Shown one piece after another: positions 1-7,665 of a stretch of DNA of 64,000 nt; the stretch's first letter is position 1; each line of letters starts with the position of its first letter. The notes below the pieces were generated by a model. The model did not search any database. It saw only the letters and a list, made by a program, of their open reading frames with translations, and was not told where the DNA came from. The stretch is taken from contig NZ_QUZK01000016.1 in the NCBI RefSeq assembly GCF_003410055.1, positions 1-64,000 of the forward strand, read 5' to 3'. The translations under genes were made by a program, and so were the position numbers. This DNA comes from Wenzhouxiangella sediminis (GTDB lineage Bacteria > Pseudomonadota > Gammaproteobacteria > Xanthomonadales > Wenzhouxiangellaceae).

Positions 1-39
1 GAACCCCGAACCCCGAACCCCGAACCCGGAACCCCTTAG
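1..39. repeat. GAACCCC heptamer tandem repeat, first block
   Basis: Three perfect GAACCCC heptamers at 1-21 are followed by the degenerate units GAACCC and GGAACCCC. The segment 15-39 recurs at 91-115 with only two mismatches, so this is both a tandem and a direct repeat. It lies downstream of the last phn gene and may continue beyond the left edge of the window. Its function is unknown; it could be a dispersed intergenic repeat of this genome. Confidence 0.8.
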
Positions 40-90
40 CCTTTCCTGAAACCTCTTCCCCCAAAACCCAAACACCCCACCAGATCCCCG

Positions 91-115
91 GAACCCCGAA
101 CCCGGAATCCCTTGG
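91..115. repeat. Second copy of the GAACCCC-type repeat
   Basis: This 25-base copy matches 15-39 at 23 positions, starting with GAACCCCGAACCCGGAA. It ends five bases before the stop codon of the downstream PhnE-like permease. It may belong to an untranslated 3' region or to a multi-copy intergenic element. Confidence 0.75.
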
Positions 116-119
116 TCCA

Positions 120-905
120 TCAACCCCGGATGATCCGCCGCCGGATCTCGCCGGAGACCATGTCGATGGCCAGCACGATCAGGATGGTGAGCACCAGCAC
201 CGCCGCGGCCTTGTCGAAGTGGCGGTAGCGCAGGGTATTGAGCAGCACGCCGCCGACCCCGCCGGCGCCGACCACGCCGAGGATGGCCGAGGCGCGGATG
301 TTGAGTTCGAAGCGGAACAGCCAGTGGGCAATGATCTCCGGCAGCACTTGCGGCAGTACCGCATAGCGCAGCGCCAGCAGCCGCGAGCCGCCGGCAGCTT
401 CGACGGCCTCGACAGGACCGAAATCGATCGCGTCGACCACTTCCGAGCCGAGCTTGGTCAGCATGCCGATCGACGAGATCCCGATGGCCAGCGCACCCGC
501 GAAGGCACCCAGGCCGACGATCGGGACGAAGTAGATCGCCAGCAGGATCTCGGGGAAAGCGCGCGTGGTCGCCGAGATGAGCTTGACCACCCGGGCGAAC
601 TTCGGAAACAGGGTGCGTGCGCCGAGCAGGGCCAGCGGCAGGGAGAAGATCGCCCCGACGATGGTGCCGATCCAGGCGATCTGGATCGACTCGGCGATCG
701 CCGGCAGCACCTTCTCCCAGCCGTAGGCCATGTCGGCCGGCCAGAAGAAGCTCAGGACCTCCGCCATCTGCGCCGGCAGCTTGCCCAGCCGGTCGGGCGA
801 GAAGCCGATAGCCCACATCGACCAGAGGAAGAGCGCGCCGATGATGAAGGTCGCCCAGGTGGCGCCGCCGATCCGTTTGTACCCCTTGAGCGCCGGATCT
901 TTCAT
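120..905 (-). CDS. phnE: Phosphonate-type ABC transporter permease, second PhnE
   Basis: A 261-residue inner-membrane permease with about six hydrophobic segments. It carries the BPD transport EAA-loop region typical of PhnE near the C-terminus (FELNIRASAILGVVGAGGVG), the contact site for the PhnC ATPase. The start ATG at 905 overlaps the stop of the upstream permease (ATGA), which indicates translational coupling; the frame stays open further upstream, but that part is the shadow of the neighbour. It is the last gene of a phnD-phnC-phnE-phnE operon and is clearly a paralogue, not a copy, of the preceding permease. The two probably form a heterodimeric channel. Substrate could be phosphonate, phosphite or phosphate; the sequence alone does not decide. 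Confidence 0.92.
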   Translation of the reverse strand: MKDPALKGYKRIGGATWATFIIGALFLWSMWAIGFSPDRLGKLPAQMAEVLSFFWPADMAYGWEKVLPAIAESIQIAWIGTIVGAIFSLPLALLGARTLFPKFARVVKLISATTRAFPEILLAIYFVPIVGLGAFAGALAIGISSIGMLTKLGSEVVDAIDFGPVEAVEAAGGSRLLALRYAVLPQVLPEIIAHWLFRFELNIRASAILGVVGAGGVGGVLLNTLRYRHFDKAAAVLVLTILIVLAIDMVSGEIRRRIIRG

Positions 906-1690
906 GCCAGGCGCCTCCGGATGGCTTCGGAGATTTCTTCGATGATCAGCACCGCAACCAGCACGACCAGCACGATCAGGGCCACGCGCTCGTATTCGAA
1001 GTTGGCGCGCTGGGTCTCGAGAATCATGCCGATACCGCCGGCGCCGACCAGGCCCAGAACCATCGAGGCGCGCACGTTGAGCTCGAAGGCGTAGAGCGCA
1101 TAGGAAACGTAAGTTTGCATGGCCTGCGGAATGGCGCCGAACTTGAGCATCTGCAGCCAGGTACCGCCGACGGCGCGCACCGCCTCGGGCAGGCCCATGT
1201 CGATCGACTCCAGCGACTCCGACCAGAGCTTGGAAATCACCGCGATCGTGAACACCGACAAGGCCAGGGCGCCGGCCACCGGCCCGAAACCCACCGCCGT
1301 GGCGAAGAGCATGGCCCAGAACAGGTCCGGCAGGGTGCGCAGGATGTTCATGAAATTGCGGTCGCCGAACCAGATCACCCGGCCCAGGGTGAGGTTGCGC
1401 GCGGCCAGCACCGACACCGGCACCGACAGGACGCCGCCCACCACGGTGCCGATGATGGCGATGTTGAGCGTCTCGAGAAACGGCTCGGCCAGGCGCGGCA
1501 GGTAGCTGAAATCCGGCGGCCAGGACTCGGCCAGCAAGCGCCCGCCGCCGGTGATGTTGCACATCAACTCGATGAGCGAAAACCCGATCCCCTCAGCCGA
1601 CCACCAGGTCATGGCCAGGAGGAAGGCCGTCACGCCGCCGATCAGCCACCAGTTCTTCGGCGGTTTCGTGGGCAGCGCGCCGCGGGCCAT
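902..1690 (-). CDS. phnE: Phosphonate-type ABC transporter permease, first PhnE
   Basis: A 262-residue integral membrane permease of the PhnE family. A hydrophobic N-terminal helix follows a short basic cytoplasmic start, then comes a periplasmic stretch and five or so further helices. The EAA-type motif FELNVRASMVLGLVGAGGIG lies near residue 220. Its ATG shares one base with the stop of phnC, and its stop overlaps the next permease, so the three genes are tightly coupled. It pairs with the second PhnE as the membrane channel of the importer. Confidence 0.92.
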   Translation of the reverse strand: MARGALPTKPPKNWWLIGGVTAFLLAMTWWSAEGIGFSLIELMCNITGGGRLLAESWPPDFSYLPRLAEPFLETLNIAIIGTVVGGVLSVPVSVLAARNLTLGRVIWFGDRNFMNILRTLPDLFWAMLFATAVGFGPVAGALALSVFTIAVISKLWSESLESIDMGLPEAVRAVGGTWLQMLKFGAIPQAMQTYVSYALYAFELNVRASMVLGLVGAGGIGMILETQRANFEYERVALIVLVVLVAVLIIEEISEAIRRRLA

Positions 1691-2481
1691 CAGATGGCGT
1701 CCTCGTTGAGCACGTCGTCCTCGGTAAAGTCCCGCCCGTAGATGTCGCGGAAATCCTCGTCAGTCACCTTCTTGGCCGAGCCGTCGTAGACCAGCTCGCC
1801 GTGGCGAAGGCCGATGATGCGCTCGCCGTACTCGCGGGCCAGGTCCAGGAAATGCAGGTTGACCAGGGTGGTGATGCCCAGTTCGCGGTTGATGCGCACC
1901 AGGTCGCGCATGATCTGGTGGGTGGTCACCGGATCGAGCGAGGCCACCGGCTCGTCGGCCAGGATGATGGCCGGCTGCTGGGCCAGGGCGCGGGCGATGC
2001 CCACGCGCTGCTGCTGCCCACCCGACAGGGAGCTGGCGCGGGTCCAGGCCTTCTCGGGAATGCCGACGCGCTGGAGGGCGTCGAGCGCGATGTCGCGATC
2101 GGCCTGCGGCCAGAAATTGAACATGGACCGCCAGGCGGGCACGTGCGCCAGGCGGCCGATGAGCACGTTGGAGAGCACGTTGAGGCGCTTGACCAGGCGA
2201 AAGTCCTGGAAAATCATGCCGATGCCCTTGCGCAGCTCCCTCAGCTCTCGGCCCTCCCGCTGCGGCACCGCCCGGCCATCGATCTCGACCGAGCCGGCGG
2301 TCAGACGGTTGAGACCGTTGACCGCCCGCAGCAGGGTCGACTTGCCTGCCCCGGAGGAGCCCACGATGACGACGAATTCGCCCGGCTCGATTGCCAGGTC
2401 GAGATTCTTCATCCCGACCGTGCCGTTGGGATAGGTCACGCCGGCGCCGGAAAAGCGGATGCGGCCGCGCTGTTCAGTCAT
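1690..2481 (-). CDS. phnC: Phosphonate-type ABC transporter ATP-binding protein PhnC
   Basis: A 263-residue ABC ATPase that powers the importer from the cytoplasmic face. Visible motifs are Walker A GSSGAGKS (about residues 41-48), a Q-loop region around FQDFRLV, the signature LSGGQQQRV, Walker B IILADEP followed by the D-loop ASLDP, and the switch histidine in VNLHFLD. Length and motif order match PhnC. It is preceded by phnD with a 27-base gap and followed by the two permeases with overlaps, so the operon order is phnD-C-E-E. No C-P lyase gene is adjacent in this window. Confidence 0.95.
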   Translation of the reverse strand: MTEQRGRIRFSGAGVTYPNGTVGMKNLDLAIEPGEFVVIVGSSGAGKSTLLRAVNGLNRLTAGSVEIDGRAVPQREGRELRELRKGIGMIFQDFRLVKRLNVLSNVLIGRLAHVPAWRSMFNFWPQADRDIALDALQRVGIPEKAWTRASSLSGGQQQRVGIARALAQQPAIILADEPVASLDPVTTHQIMRDLVRINRELGITTLVNLHFLDLAREYGERIIGLRHGELVYDGSAKKVTDEDFRDIYGRDFTEDDVLNEDAI

Positions 2482-2508
2482 GTCTTCTCCCCATCTCGCT
2501 TGTTCTCG

Positions 2509-3426
2509 TCATTCGCGCAGCAGTTCGTAGGCATCGCGCACGGGGTCGTAGAGCCCCTCGGTGGCCGGCACGAAGCCGTCGATTTCGTAGAGCACCCACA
2601 GCACCTTCTCCTCGCGCGGCAGGTCGGCCTGTTCTTCGGTGAGCTTGACGAAGGCGTCCTTGATGGCCTGCTGCAGGTCGTCGGGCAGGCCCGGGCGAAC
2701 CTGCACACCGTCGTTGGGAATCATCTCGGTGTGCGCGAAGGTGATCACCTCCTCGCCGATGTCGGGATACTGCGGCTCGACGAACAGGCGAACGTCGTCG
2801 TAGGCCACGGCGAAGCGCACGTCGCCGGAGTAGACCGCAAGCGCCGCCGAATCGTGACCGCCCACGAACAGGCCGTCGACGTCCTTCTGCGGATCGATGC
2901 CGTGCTGCATCAGGTGCACGGAGGGAAACAGGAAGCCCGAGGTGCTGTTCGGATCGGTAAAGGCCACGGTCTCCCCGGCCAGCACGCGGACATCGCCCTC
3001 GCAGGTCTTGTAGCCGCGCTCGTTCCGGACCACCGGCGTGTTGCACACCGAAGGATCGTTGGTCATGAACTGCGAGCGGTAGCCGGTCTCGCCGTTGCGC
3101 ACCGAAATCAGGATGGTCTCGATGTCGTAGCGACGCTGGCCGAGCATGGCGGCAAACGGCGGCAGCATGCCGATGTCGGCCCGCCCGGTGCCCAGGGCCT
3201 CGACCAGGCCGGTGTAGTCCTGCGGCACGAAGCTGGTGACCGGCATGCCGAGCTCCTCGCTGAGGAAGTCGGCGAGCGGTCCGAGATTGTCGACCATGGC
3301 CTCGGCTTCCAGAGACGGCACGAGGCCCAGCACCAGCTCCTTCGGCCAGCCGCGCTCGTCGACCTGGTCGCCCGGGCAGCACGCCGCCAGGGATACCGCC
3401 AGCAGTGTCAGGAATGCAGCTCGCAA
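2509..3426 (-). CDS. phnD: Phosphonate/phosphate-type substrate-binding lipoprotein PhnD
   Basis: A 305-residue periplasmic binding protein of the PhnD/PtxB family that delivers the ligand to the permeases. The N-terminus has a lipoprotein signal: a hydrophobic stretch ends in the lipobox LAAC with Cys16, followed by a second Cys. So it is probably membrane-anchored rather than freely soluble. The family hallmark DPNSTSGFLFP near residue 158 belongs to the anion-binding cleft; Ser and Thr there contact the phosphonate oxygens in known members. It heads the operon, 84 bases downstream of the TPR gene. The ligand (phosphonate, phosphite or phosphate) cannot be told from sequence. Confidence 0.92.
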   Translation of the reverse strand: MRAAFLTLLAVSLAACCPGDQVDERGWPKELVLGLVPSLEAEAMVDNLGPLADFLSEELGMPVTSFVPQDYTGLVEALGTGRADIGMLPPFAAMLGQRRYDIETILISVRNGETGYRSQFMTNDPSVCNTPVVRNERGYKTCEGDVRVLAGETVAFTDPNSTSGFLFPSVHLMQHGIDPQKDVDGLFVGGHDSAALAVYSGDVRFAVAYDDVRLFVEPQYPDIGEEVITFAHTEMIPNDGVQVRPGLPDDLQQAIKDAFVKLTEEQADLPREEKVLWVLYEIDGFVPATEGLYDPVRDAYELLRE

Positions 3427-3509
3427 CGGGTCCGCCCTTGTGAAACTGGCGCCATGTTATCGGATTTGTCGCGACCGAACATGACGCTCCCGTGACGCCC
3501 CCTGCGGCC

Positions 3510-5474
3510 TCAGTCGGCCGAAGGATCCGCGAACAGATCGCCGTAGTGTCGCCAGTGTCCGGTCGGCTTCAGGGCCGTCAGCCGGCGACCGATGGACTCG
3601 GCCAGGGCAGCGCGGTCTTCCAGATCCAGCAGGCGGGCCAGCTCGGCGGCCACTTCGCCGGTATCGCGCTCGAGATCGCTGCGCGAGAACACCAGGAACT
3701 CCAGCGGCAGGCGCTCGAGCAGCGTTTCGAGCACGTCCTGTTCGCGCTGCCAAAGGGCGCGCAAGTCCTCGATGCCGCGATAGCCCGAAAGGCGCCAGTC
3801 CAGCTCCAGATCGCGCAGGTCGGCGTCGGCCAGCACCACGGCACTGCCGGGAAAATAGCGGGCGAGGGCCGGAAGTGCGGCCATCGGCAGCCACATCGGC
3901 TCGAGCACGCGCTCGGCCTTGCGGTCGGCCTGGCGCAGGTAGCGCTTGCGCGCCAGCCGCACCTGGCCCTCGTCGGCCGAGGAGAGATCCTCCGGCCAGG
4001 CCGGCAGGCCCAGCGCTTCGCGCCGCTGCCGCGCATCCTCGCGACCGAGAACGCTCGTGCCTTCGTGCTCTGCCAGCGCGGCCAGCAGCTGGTCGCGTCC
4101 ACTGCCCGGCCAGCCGAGGATGAACACCGGCTGAGCTCGCTCGTCGGCCGGCGGTTGCGACGGCCAGTCAGCGCCGTCGAAAGCGGAAAGCGCTTCGTAG
4201 AGATCTTCCGGCAATTCCTCTTCGGCAGCCTGCAGCAGGGCCGGCGAACGCCAACCGGTGCGGCGCAGGTGTTCGGCGGCCTCGGCATGCTGATCCGCCT
4301 GATCGAGCGCACGCGCCAGCATCCAGCGCATGTAAGGATCGTCGTCGCCCTCGGCCGCCAGCGGGCGAAGCGCGTCGATGCAGGCTTCCGGCCGGTCGTC
4401 GGCCAGGGCCAGTCTCGCGCTCAGCAGCCGGGACTGGCGCTTGAGACGGGGGCTGGCATCGTTGTGGAGACCGGCGGCCAGTTCGGCCGCTCGGGCACGA
4501 TCGCCCTCCAGTTCGGCCAGCTGCGCGCGAATCAGCTGCGCGGCCGCCGGCCAGTCGGCTTCGATCTGTTCGAGCAGTTCCCGGGCACCGGCGGCTTCGC
4601 CGTCGGCCAGGCGAAGCTCGGCCAGCATCAGCAGGCTGGCGGCGTCCAGCAGCTGCTGGCGCGACAGCGCCTCGAGCCGGCGACGCGCCTCGGGCAGGTA
4701 GCCGAGCTGGCGCAGGGCGTGAATCTCCAGCAGCGCCAGGCGATGGTCGGTGGCGCCGCAGCGACGCGCCTCGGCGGCCGCGGCCAGGGCCTCGTCGGGT
4801 CGTCCGCGCTCGAGCAGCAGCTGGCCCATGGCGCGATGGATTTCGCCGTTGTTCGGGGCCGCGGCCAGGGCGTTGTTGAGACAGCGCTCGGCGAAATCCG
4901 GGTGACCGCTGCGCTTGAACACGCGCGCGGCGGCCAGCTGCGCTTCGATGCTGTTGGGCCGCATCTGGACGGCCCGGGTCGACAGCTCATAGGCCTGGTC
5001 GACCTGGCCGGCCTCGAGCAGCCGCTCCGACAGGCCCACCAGCGCGGGTACGCAGTCCGGGTGCGCGCGCAGAGCCGTCCGGTAGTGGCTCTCGGCCCGC
5101 TCGCCGTCGCCGGCGGCCAGGGCCTGGTGGCCCAGCTCGACGCGCGCCAGGGCGTGGTTGGGGTCGAGCAGGATGGCCTTGTCCAGCGCCTCGGTCGCGC
5201 CCTTCTCGTCGCCGGCCTGGCGTCGGGCCCGGCCGAGCTGGAACCAGGACTCCGCGCGCGAATCGTCCGAGGCCACGGCCTGCTGCAGCGTCTCGAGGGC
5301 GTCATCATCGCGGCCCTGCGCTTGCTGGCAGGCGCCGATGATCAGGGTCGCGTCGATGCGCTTGTCCTCGGGCAGTTGCCCGACCAGGTCGCGATAGGCC
5401 TGTTCGGCGCCCGCGAAATCGCCGCTCTCGAACAGGCGGCGCGCCTGCCGGATCAGTTCTCCGTCAGTCTGCAT
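3510..5474 (-). CDS. TPR protein with C-terminal sulfotransferase-like domain
   Basis: A 654-residue cytoplasmic protein. Residues about 1-400 are tandem tetratricopeptide repeats, with many A/G-x-x-Y and P-x-N units. The C-terminal third contains FILGWPGSGRDQLLAAL, which resembles the PAPS 5'-phosphosulfate-binding loop of TPR-linked sulfotransferases (usual form PRSGTT). A downstream SRSDLE segment could be the 3'-phosphate-binding part. The loop has Gly-Arg-Asp where Gly-Thr-Thr is usual, so catalysis is uncertain. The start ATG at 5474 overlaps the end of the YheT-like gene by 22 bases, placing it last in the DUF2007-plsC-yheT operon. The acceptor substrate is unknown. Confidence 0.8.
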   Translation of the reverse strand: MQTDGELIRQARRLFESGDFAGAEQAYRDLVGQLPEDKRIDATLIIGACQQAQGRDDDALETLQQAVASDDSRAESWFQLGRARRQAGDEKGATEALDKAILLDPNHALARVELGHQALAAGDGERAESHYRTALRAHPDCVPALVGLSERLLEAGQVDQAYELSTRAVQMRPNSIEAQLAAARVFKRSGHPDFAERCLNNALAAAPNNGEIHRAMGQLLLERGRPDEALAAAAEARRCGATDHRLALLEIHALRQLGYLPEARRRLEALSRQQLLDAASLLMLAELRLADGEAAGARELLEQIEADWPAAAQLIRAQLAELEGDRARAAELAAGLHNDASPRLKRQSRLLSARLALADDRPEACIDALRPLAAEGDDDPYMRWMLARALDQADQHAEAAEHLRRTGWRSPALLQAAEEELPEDLYEALSAFDGADWPSQPPADERAQPVFILGWPGSGRDQLLAALAEHEGTSVLGREDARQRREALGLPAWPEDLSSADEGQVRLARKRYLRQADRKAERVLEPMWLPMAALPALARYFPGSAVVLADADLRDLELDWRLSGYRGIEDLRALWQREQDVLETLLERLPLEFLVFSRSDLERDTGEVAAELARLLDLEDRAALAESIGRRLTALKPTGHWRHYGDLFADPSAD

Positions 5475-6448
5475 AATTCACTCTTCACTCTCTGTTCTAT
5501 CCAGCTCTCCAGCCGCCAGTTGGCCAGGAAGCCGCAGTGGCCGCCGTGCTCGTGCACTTCGATATCCAGGGCCGCCGGTCTCGGCAGCGCCCGGATATCC
5601 TCGATCGGAATGATCGGGTCGTCCGCGGCGGTAATGATCAGGGTCGACGTTTCCAGGCCGGCCAGGTAGTCGCCGGCCACCGAATACCCTTCCAGGTAGG
5701 CGTCGATGTTCTCGAACTCGGTGAGGCGCTCGACCAGCCACTCGGTCTGGGCCCTCACCCGTCCCAGGCGAAACCAGGGGTGCAGATTGTACCGCTCGGG
5801 GAAGAGTGATTGCTTGTGCTTGAGCGACTTGCGCCACTTGTGCACGAAGTAGCGCTCGTAGATGGGCAGACCGCCCTCCATGGCGTCGAGCACGTTGTGC
5901 GGACGGATCACGGGGCTGACCGCGATCGCCCGACGGATGTCGAGCCCCCGCTCCGGCGCGTGGCGCGCGATCCTGAGCGTGAAGTTGCCGCCCAGCGAGA
6001 ACCCGGCCAGGAACACCGGACCGTCGTACTCGCCGGCCACGGTTGCCACGGCGTCGAGCACTTCCTCGAGCAGGCAGGAATGGAACAGCCCCTCGTTGAG
6101 GTGGTGCGAGCCGCCGTGGTCGCGAAAGTTCAGCCGGAACGTGTCGAAACCCGCCTCGTCGAGGGTGACCGCCGTCGACAGCAGGTAGTTGGAATCGACA
6201 CTGCCTTCCCAGCCGTGAAGCATGATCACGAGCGCGTCACGTCGGCCCTTCTCGGCGCGATTGGAAAAACCCAGCAGCCGCGTGCCGTCGCGCGCGGTGA
6301 CGATTCGCTCGGTCCGTCGGGCCAGGTACTCGCCCGCGCGTTTTTGCACCTTGCGCCGGCGCAGCGGTCCGGAGGTGAGAATCGACTGGACGTGCGGACT
6401 GGCCAGCAGGCCGCGCGGGGCGAATTCGGGCAGCGACGATTCAGGCAT
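5453..6448 (-). CDS. yheT: YheT-family alpha/beta hydrolase
   Basis: A 331-residue alpha/beta hydrolase of the YheT/ABHD1-3 family, putative esterases or lipases. The family N-terminus (GLLASPHVQSIL) is present. Catalytic candidates are the nucleophile elbow GFSLGGN (Ser about residue 148), the acid in TAADDPIIP and the histidine in HEHGGHCGF. The oxyanion region is HGWEGS. It overlaps plsC upstream by eight bases and the TPR gene downstream, so all are co-transcribed. The pairing with an acyltransferase fits a role in lipid turnover, but no substrate is visible. Confidence 0.9.
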   Translation of the reverse strand: MPESSLPEFAPRGLLASPHVQSILTSGPLRRRKVQKRAGEYLARRTERIVTARDGTRLLGFSNRAEKGRRDALVIMLHGWEGSVDSNYLLSTAVTLDEAGFDTFRLNFRDHGGSHHLNEGLFHSCLLEEVLDAVATVAGEYDGPVFLAGFSLGGNFTLRIARHAPERGLDIRRAIAVSPVIRPHNVLDAMEGGLPIYERYFVHKWRKSLKHKQSLFPERYNLHPWFRLGRVRAQTEWLVERLTEFENIDAYLEGYSVAGDYLAGLETSTLIITAADDPIIPIEDIRALPRPAALDIEVHEHGGHCGFLANWRLESWIEQRVKSELCRLTEN

Positions 6449-7226
6449 TGTCGTAGAAATCCTTGACCACGGCGCCGGCCTTCTCGGCCAGGCGGCGCCG
6501 GCCGTTATCGTAATCCAGGATGGGCTCGCCGATCATGATGCGCCCGGTCAGCGGAGGCTCGGCCATCAGGCGAAAGAAGTTGCGGAGGAAACTCTCGTTG
6601 GGACCGAACACGAACTCCTCGTGCAGGTCGTCCTCGCGCTCGTAACGGATGGCGACCGGCACCACCGGCAATCGCGTGCGAATCGCCGGTGCGAACAGCG
6701 GCGCGTGAAAGCGATTGACCCCGCGGTCGGGGCGAATACCGCCCTCGGGAAAGATACCGACCCGGTCGCCGCGCCGAAGCAGCGCGGCCATGCGGCGCCC
6801 GATCTTCTGCCGCGACTCGAGCTTGCCGCGCACGATGAAAAGCGTACCGCCGACGTGCGCAAGCCAGCCGATCAGGGGCCAGGCGCGGATCTCGGCCTTG
6901 GCGACCAGCCACATCGGCCACAGCGCCTGCAACAGGACGATGTCGAGCCAGCTGATGTGGTTGGCCACGACCAGGCAACCGCCCTCGGGCAAGCGCCCGG
7001 AGACATCCAGGCGCACGCCGAACAGGCGCAGGGTGATGCGTTGCCAGGTGCGGTGCGCACGCTTACGCAGCGGCATGCCGGCCACCGGAATCCGATTGAT
7101 GCCGGGCAGGAAGCACAACAGGGTCAGCGGCAGGCCGACGAAGGCGTGCAGCAGGAACAGGGGCACGCGCCAGGCCAGTCGCCAGGGCGTGCGAAACGGG
7201 GGGCGCTGCCGGACCGGATCGATCAT
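6441..7226 (-). CDS. PlsC-family 1-acylglycerol-3-phosphate acyltransferase
   Basis: A 261-residue membrane-associated acyltransferase of the PlsC superfamily. Motif I is NHISWLD (the catalytic H-x4-D), motif III is FPEGGIRP, and a hydrophobic N-terminal segment lies around residues 15-45. Such enzymes acylate lysophosphatidic acid to phosphatidic acid; some members act on other lyso-lipids such as ornithine lipids. It is translationally coupled: its ATG overlaps the stop of the DUF2007 gene (ATGA) and its end overlaps the YheT gene. Whether it is the essential PlsC or an accessory paralogue cannot be said. Confidence 0.88.
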   Translation of the reverse strand: MIDPVRQRPPFRTPWRLAWRVPLFLLHAFVGLPLTLLCFLPGINRIPVAGMPLRKRAHRTWQRITLRLFGVRLDVSGRLPEGGCLVVANHISWLDIVLLQALWPMWLVAKAEIRAWPLIGWLAHVGGTLFIVRGKLESRQKIGRRMAALLRRGDRVGIFPEGGIRPDRGVNRFHAPLFAPAIRTRLPVVPVAIRYEREDDLHEEFVFGPNESFLRNFFRLMAEPPLTGRIMIGEPILDYDNGRRRLAEKAGAVVKDFYDNA

Positions 7227-7546
7227 CCTCGCGTCCCGCGGGTGTGACCGCAGCGCCAGCAGGTGGTGAACTGGCCCTCGAGGCGCTCGTCGCAGTCCGG
7301 GCAGGTCCAGGGCTCGCCGTCGCCGGCCTCCTCGCGCCGCGCGAGAATTCCCTTCGCCCGCTCGAGATCGCGCTCATGCACCCAGATCGACGGCCGAGCG
7401 CCCTCGGAATAGTAGATTTCCACCGCCGCCGTCCACAGCTCCATGCTGCGCACCTGGACCTCGAGCCCGGCCGACTCCAGCAGGCCCCGCAGGAAGCCCG
7501 CCTCGATCGGATCGTCGGCCGTAATCAGTTGGGTCCAGTCGCTCAC
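7223..7546 (-). CDS. DUF2007 protein with C-terminal zinc ribbon
   Basis: A 107-residue protein. Residues 1-70 match the DUF2007 signal-transducing-like fold (ADDPIEAGFLRGLLESAGL, then WVHERDLERAKGIL). Residues 78-104 carry two CxxC pairs (CPDC and CWRC) typical of a zinc ribbon. It is the first gene of the four-gene operon running down to 3510. The function of DUF2007 is unknown; it is often found in gammaproteobacterial genomes as a small cytoplasmic protein. The start is supported by the length of the conserved domain. Confidence 0.85.
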   Translation of the reverse strand: MSDWTQLITADDPIEAGFLRGLLESAGLEVQVRSMELWTAAVEIYYSEGARPSIWVHERDLERAKGILARREEAGDGEPWTCPDCDERLEGQFTTCWRCGHTRGTRG

Positions 7547-7665
7547 GTGGGTCGAGCCCTCATCGGGCGGGTTCGGTGGGCGCGCAGGTTAGCACAGGGT
7601 CGTGCCGCCCACTCACCCGCAATCTGGCATCATGTAGCACTTGCTGTAAACCAGTCGCATTTTCG

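Noticed and set aside
120-1690. The two PhnE permeases might be an assembly duplication
   Set aside because: They differ over most of their length and share only family motifs, so they are true paralogues.
3492-5669. A long plus-strand open frame opposite the TPR gene (similar ones opposite phn genes at 1801-3495, the PAS-GGDEF-EAL gene at 8858-10594, the beta-helix gene at 35151-37373, the DUF11 gene at 47564-49282 and fusA at 59635-61221)
   Set aside because: High GC makes long antisense frames. The minus or plus partner in each case carries a recognisable protein family, while these frames are rich in Arg, Gln, His and Gly without motifs.
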